Below, piece by piece: positions 1-7,544 of a DNA stretch of 13,221 bases. How positions within the stretch are numbered: the first letter of the stretch is position 1; the number at the start of each line of letters is the position of its first letter. The stretch lies in NCBI GenBank assembly GCA_903903765.1, contig CAIVAH010000277.1, positions 1 through 13,221 of the forward strand, given 5' to 3'. Both the position numbers and the translations under genes were made by a program. A model generated the notes under the pieces. That model was given only the letters and a program-made list of their open reading frames with translations. It ran no database searches and was not told the DNA's origin. The DNA comes from an uncultured Methylococcaceae bacterium (lineage in GTDB: Bacteria; Pseudomonadota; Gammaproteobacteria; Methylococcales; Methylomonadaceae).

Positions 1-59
1 AAAAAATATTTTTTTATTTTCTTATTACTTAATTTTAAATAGTAGAGAGGCATAAAACA

Positions 60-1469
60 ATGGAATTAAAAACAAGATTAGAGGGGGAACTAAAGTCATA
101 TTCTCATAATGATCAGCTTGATAACCAGCCTAATTCGCCTGAAGGCGTGCATAATAAAAGTGCGGATTACATCCCCTTAGAGATAAAAATATTTACGCCA
201 TTAGAAATAGAGTTTAAACAATCTATTCATACAAAATTACTTGATACCTTGGATTTGTCCTTAATTAGTGGACTTAATGAACAAGAAGCTAGGCAGCAGA
301 TAAGAAAAGCGACTCAAAGATTGATAGATGATCATCCAATTCCATTAAATAATAAAATATGTCAGCAAATAATAACAGAGATAGAGGATGATATTTTAGG
401 CTTAGGGCCGATAGAGGCTTTGTTACATGATCCAACTATCAGTGATATTTTAGTCAATGGATTTGATAAGGTATATGTCGAAAGATTTGGAAAGTTAGAG
501 TTAACCTTGGTTAAATTTAACGATAATAGTCATTTGATGAAAATAATTGACCGAATTGTTACTAAAGTTGGTCGAAGGATTGATGAATCGTCACCCATGG
601 TTGATGCACGTTTGTCTGACGGTTCTCGTGTTAATGCTATTATTCCTCCATTAGCTATAGATGGACCTTCTTTATCGATACGACGTTTTGCCGTTGTAGA
701 AATGGCTTTAGATGATTTAGTTGAAAAAGATGAATTAACAAATTATATGGCAGACTTTCTAAAGGCAGCCGCAAAAGCTAAATTGAACATATTAATTTCT
801 GGTGGAACGGGTACCGGCAAAACGACTATTCTCAATGCGATTTCAAATTTTATTCCTAGTAATGAACGTATCATTACTTTAGAAGATTCTGCTGAATTAC
901 AACTTCAATTACCTCATGTCTTACGTTTAGAAACACGGCCACCTAATATCGAAGGTAAAGGCGAGATAACTTTACGAGATTTAGTGCGAAATGCGCTAAG
1001 AATGCGTCCAGATAGAATTGTAATTGGAGAAGTAAGAAGTGGTGAAGCTTTTGATATGTTACAGGCTATGAATACAGGACATGAAGGTTCATTAACTACT
1101 GTGCATGCAAATAATGCCCGAGATGCTTTGGCTCGACTAGAAAATATGATTTTTATGGCGGGTATGGATATGCCTGCTAAAGCTATCAGAAAACAAATAT
1201 CTACTGCAATCCATTTGATTATTCAATTAACTCGTTTTGAGGATGGAACTAGGAGGGTAGTTAGTATCCAAGAATTAGAAGGTATGGAAGGTGAAGTGAT
1301 AACCATGTCGGAAATTTTTAAATATGTGCGCAGTGGTATTGATGAAGAGGGACGGGTGCTAGGTCAGTTTTGTGCCACTGGCGTAGTGCCTAAGTGCATG
1401 GGACTCATGAAACAAAAGGGTTTGAAGCTGGATATGAACGTATTTAGTCAATATCTGCTTAAGGAGTAA
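60..1469 (+). CDS. cpaF: Tad pilus assembly/secretion ATPase CpaF (TadA)
   Basis: This is the cytoplasmic hexameric ATPase of the type II/IV secretion (VirB11/GspE-like) superfamily that powers Flp pilus assembly at the inner membrane. Seen in the 469 residues: Walker A GGTGTGKTT at 248-256 (K254), Walker B RIVIGEVR at 319-326 (E324), and the His box TGHEGSLTTVHANN at 339-352. The N-terminal domain carries the family-typical stretch ending in a DILVNG-like segment, and the C-terminus has the usual ATG.xPK tail, so the gene looks complete at normal CpaF length. An AGAGAGG ribosome site (44-50) sits 9 bases before the ATG. It is followed after 3 bases by tadB. The first 90 or so residues are variable and I assign no function to them. 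Family assignment is secure. Confidence 0.97.
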   Translation: MELKTRLEGELKSYSHNDQLDNQPNSPEGVHNKSADYIPLEIKIFTPLEIEFKQSIHTKLLDTLDLSLISGLNEQEARQQIRKATQRLIDDHPIPLNNKICQQIITEIEDDILGLGPIEALLHDPTISDILVNGFDKVYVERFGKLELTLVKFNDNSHLMKIIDRIVTKVGRRIDESSPMVDARLSDGSRVNAIIPPLAIDGPSLSIRRFAVVEMALDDLVEKDELTNYMADFLKAAAKAKLNILISGGTGTGKTTILNAISNFIPSNERIITLEDSAELQLQLPHVLRLETRPPNIEGKGEITLRDLVRNALRMRPDRIVIGEVRSGEAFDMLQAMNTGHEGSLTTVHANNARDALARLENMIFMAGMDMPAKAIRKQISTAIHLIIQLTRFEDGTRRVVSIQELEGMEGEVITMSEIFKYVRSGIDEEGRVLGQFCATGVVPKCMGLMKQKGLKLDMNVFSQYLLKE

Positions 1470-1472
1470 TAC

Positions 1473-2447
1473 ATGAATAATAATGTAAGTGTGTTATTTG
1501 TTGGTGGGGTTTTTATTGCCGTATTATTAGTGTCGCAATTACTTTTATTACCAACATTTGGTACACGTCGAGAAGATAGTATCAGATTACGCAAGCGTCT
1601 AGCAGACGTTTTGTTAGCGAGTGGTGATGACGGTCTTTCAATTATAAAAGTAAATTATCTAAATAAGTTGCCGCCGTTTGAAAGAATGATTGAAGTATTT
1701 CTGGGGAATTTAGGTTTAAAAATTTTGTTAGAGCAGGCTGGCGTTAAGTTAATGGCTTATCGGTTCATACTAATAGTATTGGCGCTTTCTGTAGTGATTG
1801 CAGGTTTTGTATTTGTCTATTGTAATCAATGGTTGTTAGCATTATTTGCATTTTTAATTGCCGCGTTATTTCCTTTTTTGCGGTTGCAACATACTAAAAT
1901 TAAAAGATTAATTAAATTCGAAGAGCAATTGCCTGAAGCATTACACTTGATGTCTAAAGCATTAAGTATTGGTTATTCATTTGGTGAATGTATGAAAATG
2001 GTTGCTAGTGAAATGCACAACCCAATCAGTCAGGAGTTTGAAATGACCTATCAAGAGATTAATTATGGTAGGGATATATCTGTAGCGTTTTCTTTGATGA
2101 TTCAACGGGTGCCTAGCATTAGTTTAATGGCTATGAGCACTGCCATTATTATCCAAAATGAAACAGGTGGTAATCTTTCTGAGGTATTACTAAAAATCAG
2201 TAGTGTATTAAATGCAAGATTTAAATTGCAGAGGCGAATTAAAACGCTTACGGCAGAGGGGATAATGTCTGCATGGATTTTAGTGTTGTTACCTATAGGA
2301 CTATTTTTATTAATTAATTTTACTAATCCTGATTATTATGTGCCTTTCTATGAATCGCCTGATAAGTATTTATATATAGGGATTTTTGCTGGGTTTGAAT
2401 TGATAGCACTAGTTTGGATTCGCTGGATAATAACTATTGATGCCTGA
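1473..2447 (+). CDS. tadB: Tad inner-membrane platform protein TadB
   Basis: Type II secretion F-domain (GspF-like) membrane protein that forms the inner-membrane platform with TadC and contacts the CpaF ATPase. The 324 residues show an N-terminal membrane segment (about 7-28), a basic stretch near 33-43, a pair of membrane segments near 95-138, the cytoplasmic T2SSF region starting at FEEQLPEAL (from 149), the conserved NETGGNLSEVL at 229-239, and two C-terminal membrane segments (about 262-282 and 299-320). The AAGGAG ribosome site (1461-1466) overlaps the end of cpaF, and the gap to cpaF is only 3 bases, so the two are co-translated parts of one operon. Length and motifs fit TadB rather than TadC because of the long N-terminal region and the order in the operon. 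Confidence 0.95.
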   Translation: MNNNVSVLFVGGVFIAVLLVSQLLLLPTFGTRREDSIRLRKRLADVLLASGDDGLSIIKVNYLNKLPPFERMIEVFLGNLGLKILLEQAGVKLMAYRFILIVLALSVVIAGFVFVYCNQWLLALFAFLIAALFPFLRLQHTKIKRLIKFEEQLPEALHLMSKALSIGYSFGECMKMVASEMHNPISQEFEMTYQEINYGRDISVAFSLMIQRVPSISLMAMSTAIIIQNETGGNLSEVLLKISSVLNARFKLQRRIKTLTAEGIMSAWILVLLPIGLFLLINFTNPDYYVPFYESPDKYLYIGIFAGFELIALVWIRWIITIDA

Positions 2448-2456
2448 GGAGATGCT

Positions 2457-3386
2457 ATGGAAAATATTTTTGAAGTGATTAAACAATCAATCAGTAATGA
2501 GCAAGTTTTTTTGATATTGGTATTTGGAGCAATGTTTATCTTAATGCTCGTTATTAGTATGTTTATAACTGATGTTATCAACCCAGTACGTATCCGCTAT
2601 AACAGGGAAATAAATGCTATTAGTGATGGGGGCATGTTAGGTAATCTTTTAGAAAAACTACATAAACATCATAGTGTTTTTGTCCCGAGTAACCAATCCT
2701 TATTGGATAGAACTATTAATCGTCTTCATTATGCAGGCTTTCATTTAAAAAATAATTTATTAAATTATTTTGCGATAAAAGCAGTATTGATGGTTTCATT
2801 GCCGTTCATCACGTTCATTTATATGACATTTATACCTAGTATGAAGAGTTCTTATTTTTTTGAAGGTATTTTTTTAGCAATGGGCGTGGGGTATTTAGGC
2901 CCTAGTTTTGTATTAGATGTCTTGATAAATAAAAGACAGAAAATTATTCAAAGAGCATTTCCAGATATATTAGATATGTTAGTCATTTGTTGCGAGGCTG
3001 GTTTAAGTTTGGATGCCGCTCTTCAAAAAGTCACTAAAGAAATGGGTATTAGTCACCCTGAGTTAACACTAGAATTACAAATAGTTATTGCCGAGACTCG
3101 TGCAGGAATAGAAAGACACACTGCCTTAAGACGCTTAGTTGAAAGAACCGGTGTCGAAAATATCAGAGGTTTAGTTTCGGCATTATCACAGAGTATGCGT
3201 TTTGGGACGAATGTATCAGAATCACTTCGCTTATTTTCGGAAGAATTACGTGAGAAACGAACGCAGACGGCGGAAGAAATTGCTGCGAAATTGGGTGTCA
3301 AATTGTTATTTCCTTTAGCAACTTGTTTATTGCCGGCATTTTTAATGGTGGTTGCTGTTCCTGTACTACTTTCTATTAAATCTTAA
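2457..3386 (+). CDS. tadC: Tad inner-membrane platform protein TadC
   Basis: Second GspF-like platform protein, paired with TadB in the inner membrane. In its 309 residues I see an N-terminal membrane segment (about 17-40), two more near 100-148, the T2SSF core beginning FPDILDMLVICCEAGLSLD (from 168), the family motif FGTNVSESL (from 249) followed by a basic stretch EELREKR, and a C-terminal membrane segment with LLFPLATCLLPAFL. The ribosome site AGGAG (2447-2451) overlaps the tadB stop codon, with the ATG 5 bases on, so translation is probably coupled. It ends 53 bases before tadD. The domain and the position after tadB make the assignment secure. Confidence 0.95.
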   Translation: MENIFEVIKQSISNEQVFLILVFGAMFILMLVISMFITDVINPVRIRYNREINAISDGGMLGNLLEKLHKHHSVFVPSNQSLLDRTINRLHYAGFHLKNNLLNYFAIKAVLMVSLPFITFIYMTFIPSMKSSYFFEGIFLAMGVGYLGPSFVLDVLINKRQKIIQRAFPDILDMLVICCEAGLSLDAALQKVTKEMGISHPELTLELQIVIAETRAGIERHTALRRLVERTGVENIRGLVSALSQSMRFGTNVSESLRLFSEELREKRTQTAEEIAAKLGVKLLFPLATCLLPAFLMVVAVPVLLSIKS

Positions 3387-3439
3387 GTTATTGCACTACT
3401 AGATGGTTATTTTTGAATTTACATAGGAGTTAATGAATA

Positions 3440-4360
3440 ATGGTTACAAAATCAAAAGGTTTAGAATTGATGCACCTAGTTTCTATGGTTTGTGTGTTGA
3501 GTTTGTCAGCTTGTACGACAAATCCATCAAAGGTAAAGTTGGGTGAGGATACTAGAAATACTGAACAGTTTGTGAAGAGTTTGGGCTTGTCTGTTAGTTC
3601 TGTTGATGAAGCATTACTTAAAGCTGATAAGGCGATTCTGGAAGATAAATTAGATTTAGCTCAGCTTTATTATGTGGAAGCGTATCAATTAGAACCCACT
3701 AATATTTTACTGTTGAAAAGAATGGCTGATTTTTATACCAAGATAAAAAATTATGCCTTAGCCGAGTTATCTTTAACATTAATGATTAAATTGCAGCCAG
3801 AAAATTTAGAAAACCTTGAGCAATATGGTTTATTGCAACTCAAACAGCGTAAATATGAGGAAGCAAAAAATAGTTTGTCAAAGGTGATATCTAAAAAAAA
3901 AAGTTGGCGTGCGTATAATGGCTTAGGGATTATTGCAGATTTACAGGGTAATTTGCATAATGCCGAATTATATTTTAATAAGGCAGATACACTTAATCCT
4001 AACTCCTCGGAGCTTTTGAATAATCTAGGTTTTTCGTATTATTCAGACAACAAATATAAAGAAGCCGAAGTTTGTTATCGAAAAGCTTTGCTTATAGAAC
4101 CAGATTATAAAAGAGCTTTGTATAACTTAGCGTTATTACAAGCCAATTTAAAAAATTATGATTCGGCTTATAGTGGATTTTGTTTGGTCACAAATAATGC
4201 TGAAGCAAATAATAATGTGGGATACATAGCTATGCTTAAAGGTGATTACCCCGTAGCAAAGAAATATTTGCAAGCTGCTATACAGGCTTCTCCTGAATTT
4301 TACAAAAAAGCCAATGATAACTTAATGCGCTTAGAAAAAAATGAACAGGAAATGCATTGA
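3440..4360 (+). CDS. tadD: TPR-repeat lipoprotein TadD
   Basis: A 306-residue lipoprotein made largely of tetratricopeptide repeats. TadD is thought to help place or stabilise the CpaC/RcpA secretin, a pilotin-like role. The N-terminus is a lipoprotein signal with lipobox LSAC (22-25), Cys25 lipidated; Thr at +2 fits outer-membrane sorting. From about residue 58 to 300 there are roughly six or seven TPR-like helical pairs, with typical patterns such as LNNLGFSYY and NNVGYIAMLKGDY. Ribosome site AGGAG (3425-3429) lies 10 bases before this ATG. An out-of-frame ATG at 3433 is slightly better spaced but opens only a short reading frame. It is the last gene before the pilin leader and probably co-transcribed with tadC. 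A run of ten A residues (3893-3902) lies inside the gene. Confidence 0.9.
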   Translation: MVTKSKGLELMHLVSMVCVLSLSACTTNPSKVKLGEDTRNTEQFVKSLGLSVSSVDEALLKADKAILEDKLDLAQLYYVEAYQLEPTNILLLKRMADFYTKIKNYALAELSLTLMIKLQPENLENLEQYGLLQLKQRKYEEAKNSLSKVISKKKSWRAYNGLGIIADLQGNLHNAELYFNKADTLNPNSSELLNNLGFSYYSDNKYKEAEVCYRKALLIEPDYKRALYNLALLQANLKNYDSAYSGFCLVTNNAEANNNVGYIAMLKGDYPVAKKYLQAAIQASPEFYKKANDNLMRLEKNEQEMH

Positions 4361-4604
4361 ATATACATGTAATAACAGCCGCTTAGCTTGTTCGTAAGAT
4401 TTCATTCTCGCCGCATTACAATGTTTAAATTACTTTATTTTCTTTAAATGAAAATTATTTTAGTTATTTTCTGTCCTTTTTGAAAATATAGTCTATTTTT
4501 AAAAGAGAGGCAGAAAATAATCTGTTTTATGTCTTTTAAGTTAATGAATCAATTCGTTCAAGACTCAATGACTTATAAATTGTAATTTGTTTTAAGGAAT
4601 CATT
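4361..4604 (+). other. AT-rich leader between tadD and flp
   Basis: A 244-base stretch without a convincing gene. It should hold the flp promoter and 5' leader, because flp has its own terminator and is normally the most highly expressed gene of such clusters. I could not pick a -35/-10 pair with confidence: a TATAAA at 4574-4579 is the best -10-like match but lacks a good -35 at the right distance. A purine-rich GAGAGGCANAAAANAA sequence (4505-4520) resembles the ribosome-site region before cpaF (45-60). A short imperfect inverted repeat ATTTTC/GAAAAT (4437-4455) is too AT-rich to call a terminator. Confidence 0.4.
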
Positions 4605-4784
4605 ATGAAAAATGCTATTGAAAAATTTCTTGCTGATGAGCAAGGTGCAGAAACAGTTGAGTGGGTAATGATTGCAGCTGTTCTGGCGGCAATTATTACG
4701 ACGGCTTTTGTTAGTACGGGGACTTTTAGACTTGCAGTTACTGCTGCTGTGGGTCGTATTACTACTGCTTTAGGTCTAGTCTGA
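4605..4784 (+). CDS. flp: Flp-family type IVb prepilin (major pilin)
   Basis: A 59-residue prepilin, the subunit of the Tad/Flp pilus. It has a short, charged leader MKNAIEKFLADEQG ending in Gly14, then the mature N-terminus AETVEW and a hydrophobic helix (about 21-36). The layout G|XXXXE matches the prepilin-peptidase site of Flp pilins, with Glu at +5. The +6 residue is Trp20, whereas the classical motif has Tyr. The mature protein would be 45 residues, in the normal Flp range. Ribosome site AAGGA (4594-4598) is 6 bases before the ATG. A strong terminator starts 15 bases after the stop, so the pilin is probably expressed as its own unit at high level. The size, cleavage site and position beside the peptidase gene make this assignment strong. 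Confidence 0.95.
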   Translation: MKNAIEKFLADEQGAETVEWVMIAAVLAAIITTAFVSTGTFRLAVTAAVGRITTALGLV

Positions 4785-4799
4785 TAGTCTAAGTTTACT

Positions 4800-4835
4800 A
4801 AGCCTTTTCTTTGAAATAAAAGAAAAGGCTTTTTT
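4800..4835 (+). terminator. Intrinsic terminator after flp
   Basis: A perfect 13-base-pair stem, 4800-4812 (AAGCCTTTTCTTT) with 4819-4831, closes a 6-base loop (GAAATA) and runs into TTTTTT (4830-4835). This is a classical rho-independent terminator. It separates the pilin transcript from the downstream assembly genes, which must rely on read-through or a promoter of their own in 4836-4903; I could not identify one there. Confidence 0.93.
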
Positions 4836-4903
4836 AATACTTGGTTTTTTGATCAGCTTGTTTATTTGTGACATTTCAATATGAAATTCAAAGTGGAACC
4901 TAT

Positions 4904-5452
4904 ATGTCATATATGTATTTGTTTTTAAGTTTGTGTTTATTCTTAGCTGTGGCTAATGATATTAAAGCGCATAAAATTCCTAATCTTTTGGTGTTAATTA
5001 TTATTTCTGGTGGAATACTTTGGAATGTTTATCTTGTTCAGGGAATTAGTTTAATAACTAGTGCCATCGGTTTGTTGACAGGCATGGTTTTCATGTTGCC
5101 TAGTTATATTCTAGGTGGTATGGGAGCCGGGGATGTAAAGTTGGTCGCCGCAATAGGTAGTGTTGTTGGCTATCACAAAGTTATTGAAGTAGTTATGTAT
5201 AGTTATTTTGCTATGTTTGTAATGGCAGTTATTTTTATTATTCTTAAAGGTGATTTAAGTAAAGTTATCATTAGATTTAAAATGATGCTGTTTGGAATGT
5301 TAGGTGGCGTTTTTTCTTATCAAAAACCGTATGTTACAGAAGCATCAGCACAAGAAATACCTTTAGCACCAGCAATTGCCTTTGGTACACTTTATGTCCT
5401 GTTCCCAGACAATTGTACTATTGTCCAATTAGTGTCCTTATGTCGCAATTAG
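4904..5452 (+). CDS. tadV: Prepilin peptidase TadV/CpaA (A24 family)
   Basis: Inner-membrane aspartic peptidase that removes the leaders of Flp and the TadE-type pseudopilin. The 182 residues contain both catalytic aspartates of the A24 family: Asp19 in NDIKAHKIPN and Asp77 in the GAGD motif (74-77) followed by VKL. About four hydrophobic segments are visible, matching the short TadV/CpaA form that lacks the methyltransferase domain of PilD. I chose ATG 4904 because a weak TGGAA site lies 6 bases before it and the first helix begins there. An in-frame GTG at 4868 would add 12 polar residues and has no ribosome site; ATG 4913 is also possible. The end overlaps the next gene by 13 bases. Confidence 0.92.
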   Translation: MSYMYLFLSLCLFLAVANDIKAHKIPNLLVLIIISGGILWNVYLVQGISLITSAIGLLTGMVFMLPSYILGGMGAGDVKLVAAIGSVVGYHKVIEVVMYSYFAMFVMAVIFIILKGDLSKVIIRFKMMLFGMLGGVFSYQKPYVTEASAQEIPLAPAIAFGTLYVLFPDNCTIVQLVSLCRN

Positions 5453-6702
5453 AGTTAATTAAGCAACCCCGTACTCTAGATGAAGTTGATTTAGATAATG
5501 AGTTATTGTTAGATTTGGTGTTAAAACATCTTTACGATAATGGTGTGATGAACACCACAAAGTTGGTTGAGCGCTTGGGTCTAGCGGGTGGCATAGTTGA
5601 AAGCTTATTAGATTTGTTACGTAATGATTTTAAAGTAGAAGTTTTAGCGGCAGCAGATGACAATGCTCAATTACGTTATAAGTTAACAGTTTTTGGGCAA
5701 GTGGAAGCTAGAAATGCTTATTTAAGAAGTGGTTATAGTGGACGTGCGCCTGTTAGTCTAACGCATTATAGGGCTTTGGTTGATGCTCAATCAGTATTTG
5801 AAAATGTGGTTACTAAAGAATATTTGGATATAGTTTTTTCTAGTGTGGTTTTGGATGAAGCGGTCGTTAATCAACTGGGTCCGGCATTAAATTCTGGACG
5901 ACCTATCATGGTGTATGGGCCTGCTGGAACTGGTAAAACCTTTATTTGCCAGCACTTAGCAGAATGTTTGGGTGACCCAGTGCATTTGCCTTATGCTTTG
6001 GTTGTGGGTAGGGAGATTATTCAGTTTTTTGATCCAGTATTACATATTCCGGTTTATACCCAAACTGAGAAGGTTGATTATCAATTTATTAATCAGACGG
6101 ATCAGCGCTTAATTTTATGTAAACGTCCAATCGCCATTAGTGGTGGTGAGTTAACTTTAGAGAGTTTAGAGCTCCGTTACGATGCTGTAACACGGTTTAG
6201 TCAGGCCCCAATTCAATTGAAAGCAAATAATGGTATTTATATTGTGGACGATATGGGACGACAGAGAGCGCCCACTATAGACCTATTGAATCGTTGGATT
6301 GTCCCAATGGCAGAACATGTTGATTATTTAACTTTAGGTTCAGGTCAGCACTTCCCAGTCCCATTTAATATTATTTTGATTTTTTCAACCAACATAAATC
6401 CTTATGATTTAGCTGATGCCGCTTTCTTGAGGCGTTTAGGCTACAAAATTAAGTTTACCAGTATTTCTAAAGAGGCCTATAAACAATTATGGGGGGATAT
6501 TTGCTTAAGTAAAAGTATACAGATGGAGGATGGGCTTTTAGAGCAAGTTTTTGAATGGTATGAGAACACTAAAAAACCTTTTTTTCCTTGCCAACCTCTA
6601 GATTTATTAGCTATAGGCCAAGATTTTGCGAAATTTAATTGTAAAGATTATTTAAGTAAAACAGATATGAAACTGGCATGGAATACTTATTTTATTGACT
6701 AA
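5440..6702 (+). CDS. AAA+ ATPase with N-terminal winged-helix-like region
   Basis: A 420-residue cytoplasmic ATPase that is not one of the canonical Tad proteins. Residues about 20-95 look like a winged helix-turn-helix (NTTKLVERLGL helix, then a beta wing ending LRYKLTVFGQ). The AAA+ core follows: Walker A GPAGTGKT at 160-167 (K166), Walker B IYIVDD at 266-271 (Asp271 where Glu is usual), sensor 1 STN with N318, and FLRR at 329-332 as candidate arginine finger/sensor. No signal or membrane segment is seen. I chose ATG 5440; it lies 13 bases inside tadV and has no clear ribosome site, suggesting coupled translation. A TTG at 5413 would add 9 residues. The core recalls MoxR-like remodelling ATPases, but I do not name a subfamily. 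Its place in the operon suggests a role in pilus assembly or its regulation; that is inference. Confidence 0.85.
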   Translation: MSQLELIKQPRTLDEVDLDNELLLDLVLKHLYDNGVMNTTKLVERLGLAGGIVESLLDLLRNDFKVEVLAAADDNAQLRYKLTVFGQVEARNAYLRSGYSGRAPVSLTHYRALVDAQSVFENVVTKEYLDIVFSSVVLDEAVVNQLGPALNSGRPIMVYGPAGTGKTFICQHLAECLGDPVHLPYALVVGREIIQFFDPVLHIPVYTQTEKVDYQFINQTDQRLILCKRPIAISGGELTLESLELRYDAVTRFSQAPIQLKANNGIYIVDDMGRQRAPTIDLLNRWIVPMAEHVDYLTLGSGQHFPVPFNIILIFSTNINPYDLADAAFLRRLGYKIKFTSISKEAYKQLWGDICLSKSIQMEDGLLEQVFEWYENTKKPFFPCQPLDLLAIGQDFAKFNCKDYLSKTDMKLAWNTYFID

Positions 6703-6720
6703 TAGTCAAAGGATTAATAA

Positions 6721-7464
6721 ATGAACAAGCGTTTTATTTTGATGTTGTTAATTGCATTGTTTATGGCGTCTATAGCTGCATGGTTAGCAAATCGTTGGAT
6801 TAAAGAAAAAACCGTACCCTCAAAAGCATTGCAGGTTGTGGTGGCTGCAGTGGATATTCCCTTCGGTATAAAAATTGAAGATTATCAGCTTAAAGTTATT
6901 AGCTGGAATGGGGAGTTGGTACCTGAGGGGACTTATATTTCAAAAGAACAGGTCATCAACAGAGTCACTAAAAATAATTTTTATGTGGGTGAGTTAATTA
7001 CTGAAAAGCGTATGTCCGAGTATTTGGCCGGTAGTATGTTATCTGCCTTGATTAAAAAAGATCATCGTGCAGTTTCAGTTCGAGTTGATGACGTAGTAGG
7101 GGTTTCGGGATTTATTTTGCCTGGAAATAACGTGGATGTGCTAGCAACCAAAATTGATAGAGTGACTAATCGAGCCAATACTCAGACTTTATTACAAAAT
7201 ATAAAGGTGCTTGCAGTTGATCAGGATGTGGCACAAGGAAATGAAAAACCCACGGTTGTTCGTGCCGTAACTTTAGAGTTAATTCCGGATCAGGCTAATT
7301 TAATGGTCAGTGCTTTGCAAGAAGGTACGATTCAATTAACGCTAAGAAATCCATTAGATACCGATATGCTATTAGGTAAAGAAGAAGTGGTGGTGTCTTC
7401 TCTGCCAGAGCCTGAAAAAATTAAGCCTATTAAAAAGCACTTTCTTAAAGTGATTCCATGGTAA
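6721..7464 (+). CDS. cpaB: Flp pilus assembly protein CpaB/RcpC
   Basis: Periplasmic protein anchored by an N-terminal membrane helix (about 5-25), acting with the secretin in Flp pilus export. The 247 residues contain an SAF-like region (about 36-100, with AAVDIPFGIKIE and a later GELITEKRM), then the RcpC/CpaB domain, where RAVSVRVDDVVGVSGFILPGNNVDVL (split here over about 118-143) is the diagnostic stretch. No cysteines for a lipobox are present, so it is a bitopic protein rather than a lipoprotein. Ribosome site AAAGGA (6708-6713) is 7 bases before the ATG. It is 18 bases after the ATPase gene and 80 bases before cpaC, where no terminator is visible. It is on the short side for the family but looks complete. 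Confidence 0.93.
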   Translation: MNKRFILMLLIALFMASIAAWLANRWIKEKTVPSKALQVVVAAVDIPFGIKIEDYQLKVISWNGELVPEGTYISKEQVINRVTKNNFYVGELITEKRMSEYLAGSMLSALIKKDHRAVSVRVDDVVGVSGFILPGNNVDVLATKIDRVTNRANTQTLLQNIKVLAVDQDVAQGNEKPTVVRAVTLELIPDQANLMVSALQEGTIQLTLRNPLDTDMLLGKEEVVVSSLPEPEKIKPIKKHFLKVIPW

Positions 7465-7544
7465 TGGTTAATTTATATATAAGTATTCTTGTAAAGGGTA
7501 CTTCGTATTAACACAAATGCACTTTGTCTGTGTAAGAGGCAGTT

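Noticed and set aside
2348..2581. 77-codon open frame on the - strand across the tadB/tadC junction
   Set aside because: It lies antisense to two clearly recognised genes, has no family features and is explained by their codon use.
3053..3301. 82-codon open frame on the - strand inside tadC
   Set aside because: It is a shadow of the conserved T2SSF region of tadC.
4574..4579. TATAAA as the -10 box of a flp promoter
   Set aside because: No acceptable -35 at 16-18 bases upstream, and the leader is so AT-rich that TATA-like words are expected.
4529..4585. 18-codon open frame (MSFKLMNQFVQDSMTYKL) in the flp leader, a possible leader peptide
   Set aside because: The only purine-rich site is 18 bases before its ATG, too far; no attenuator hairpin lies between it and flp, so chance is likelier.
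7465..7544. Possible small hairpin (AAGTA/TACTT) between cpaB and cpaC as a terminator or regulator
   Set aside because: The stem is only about 5 base pairs, with a long loop and no T tail.
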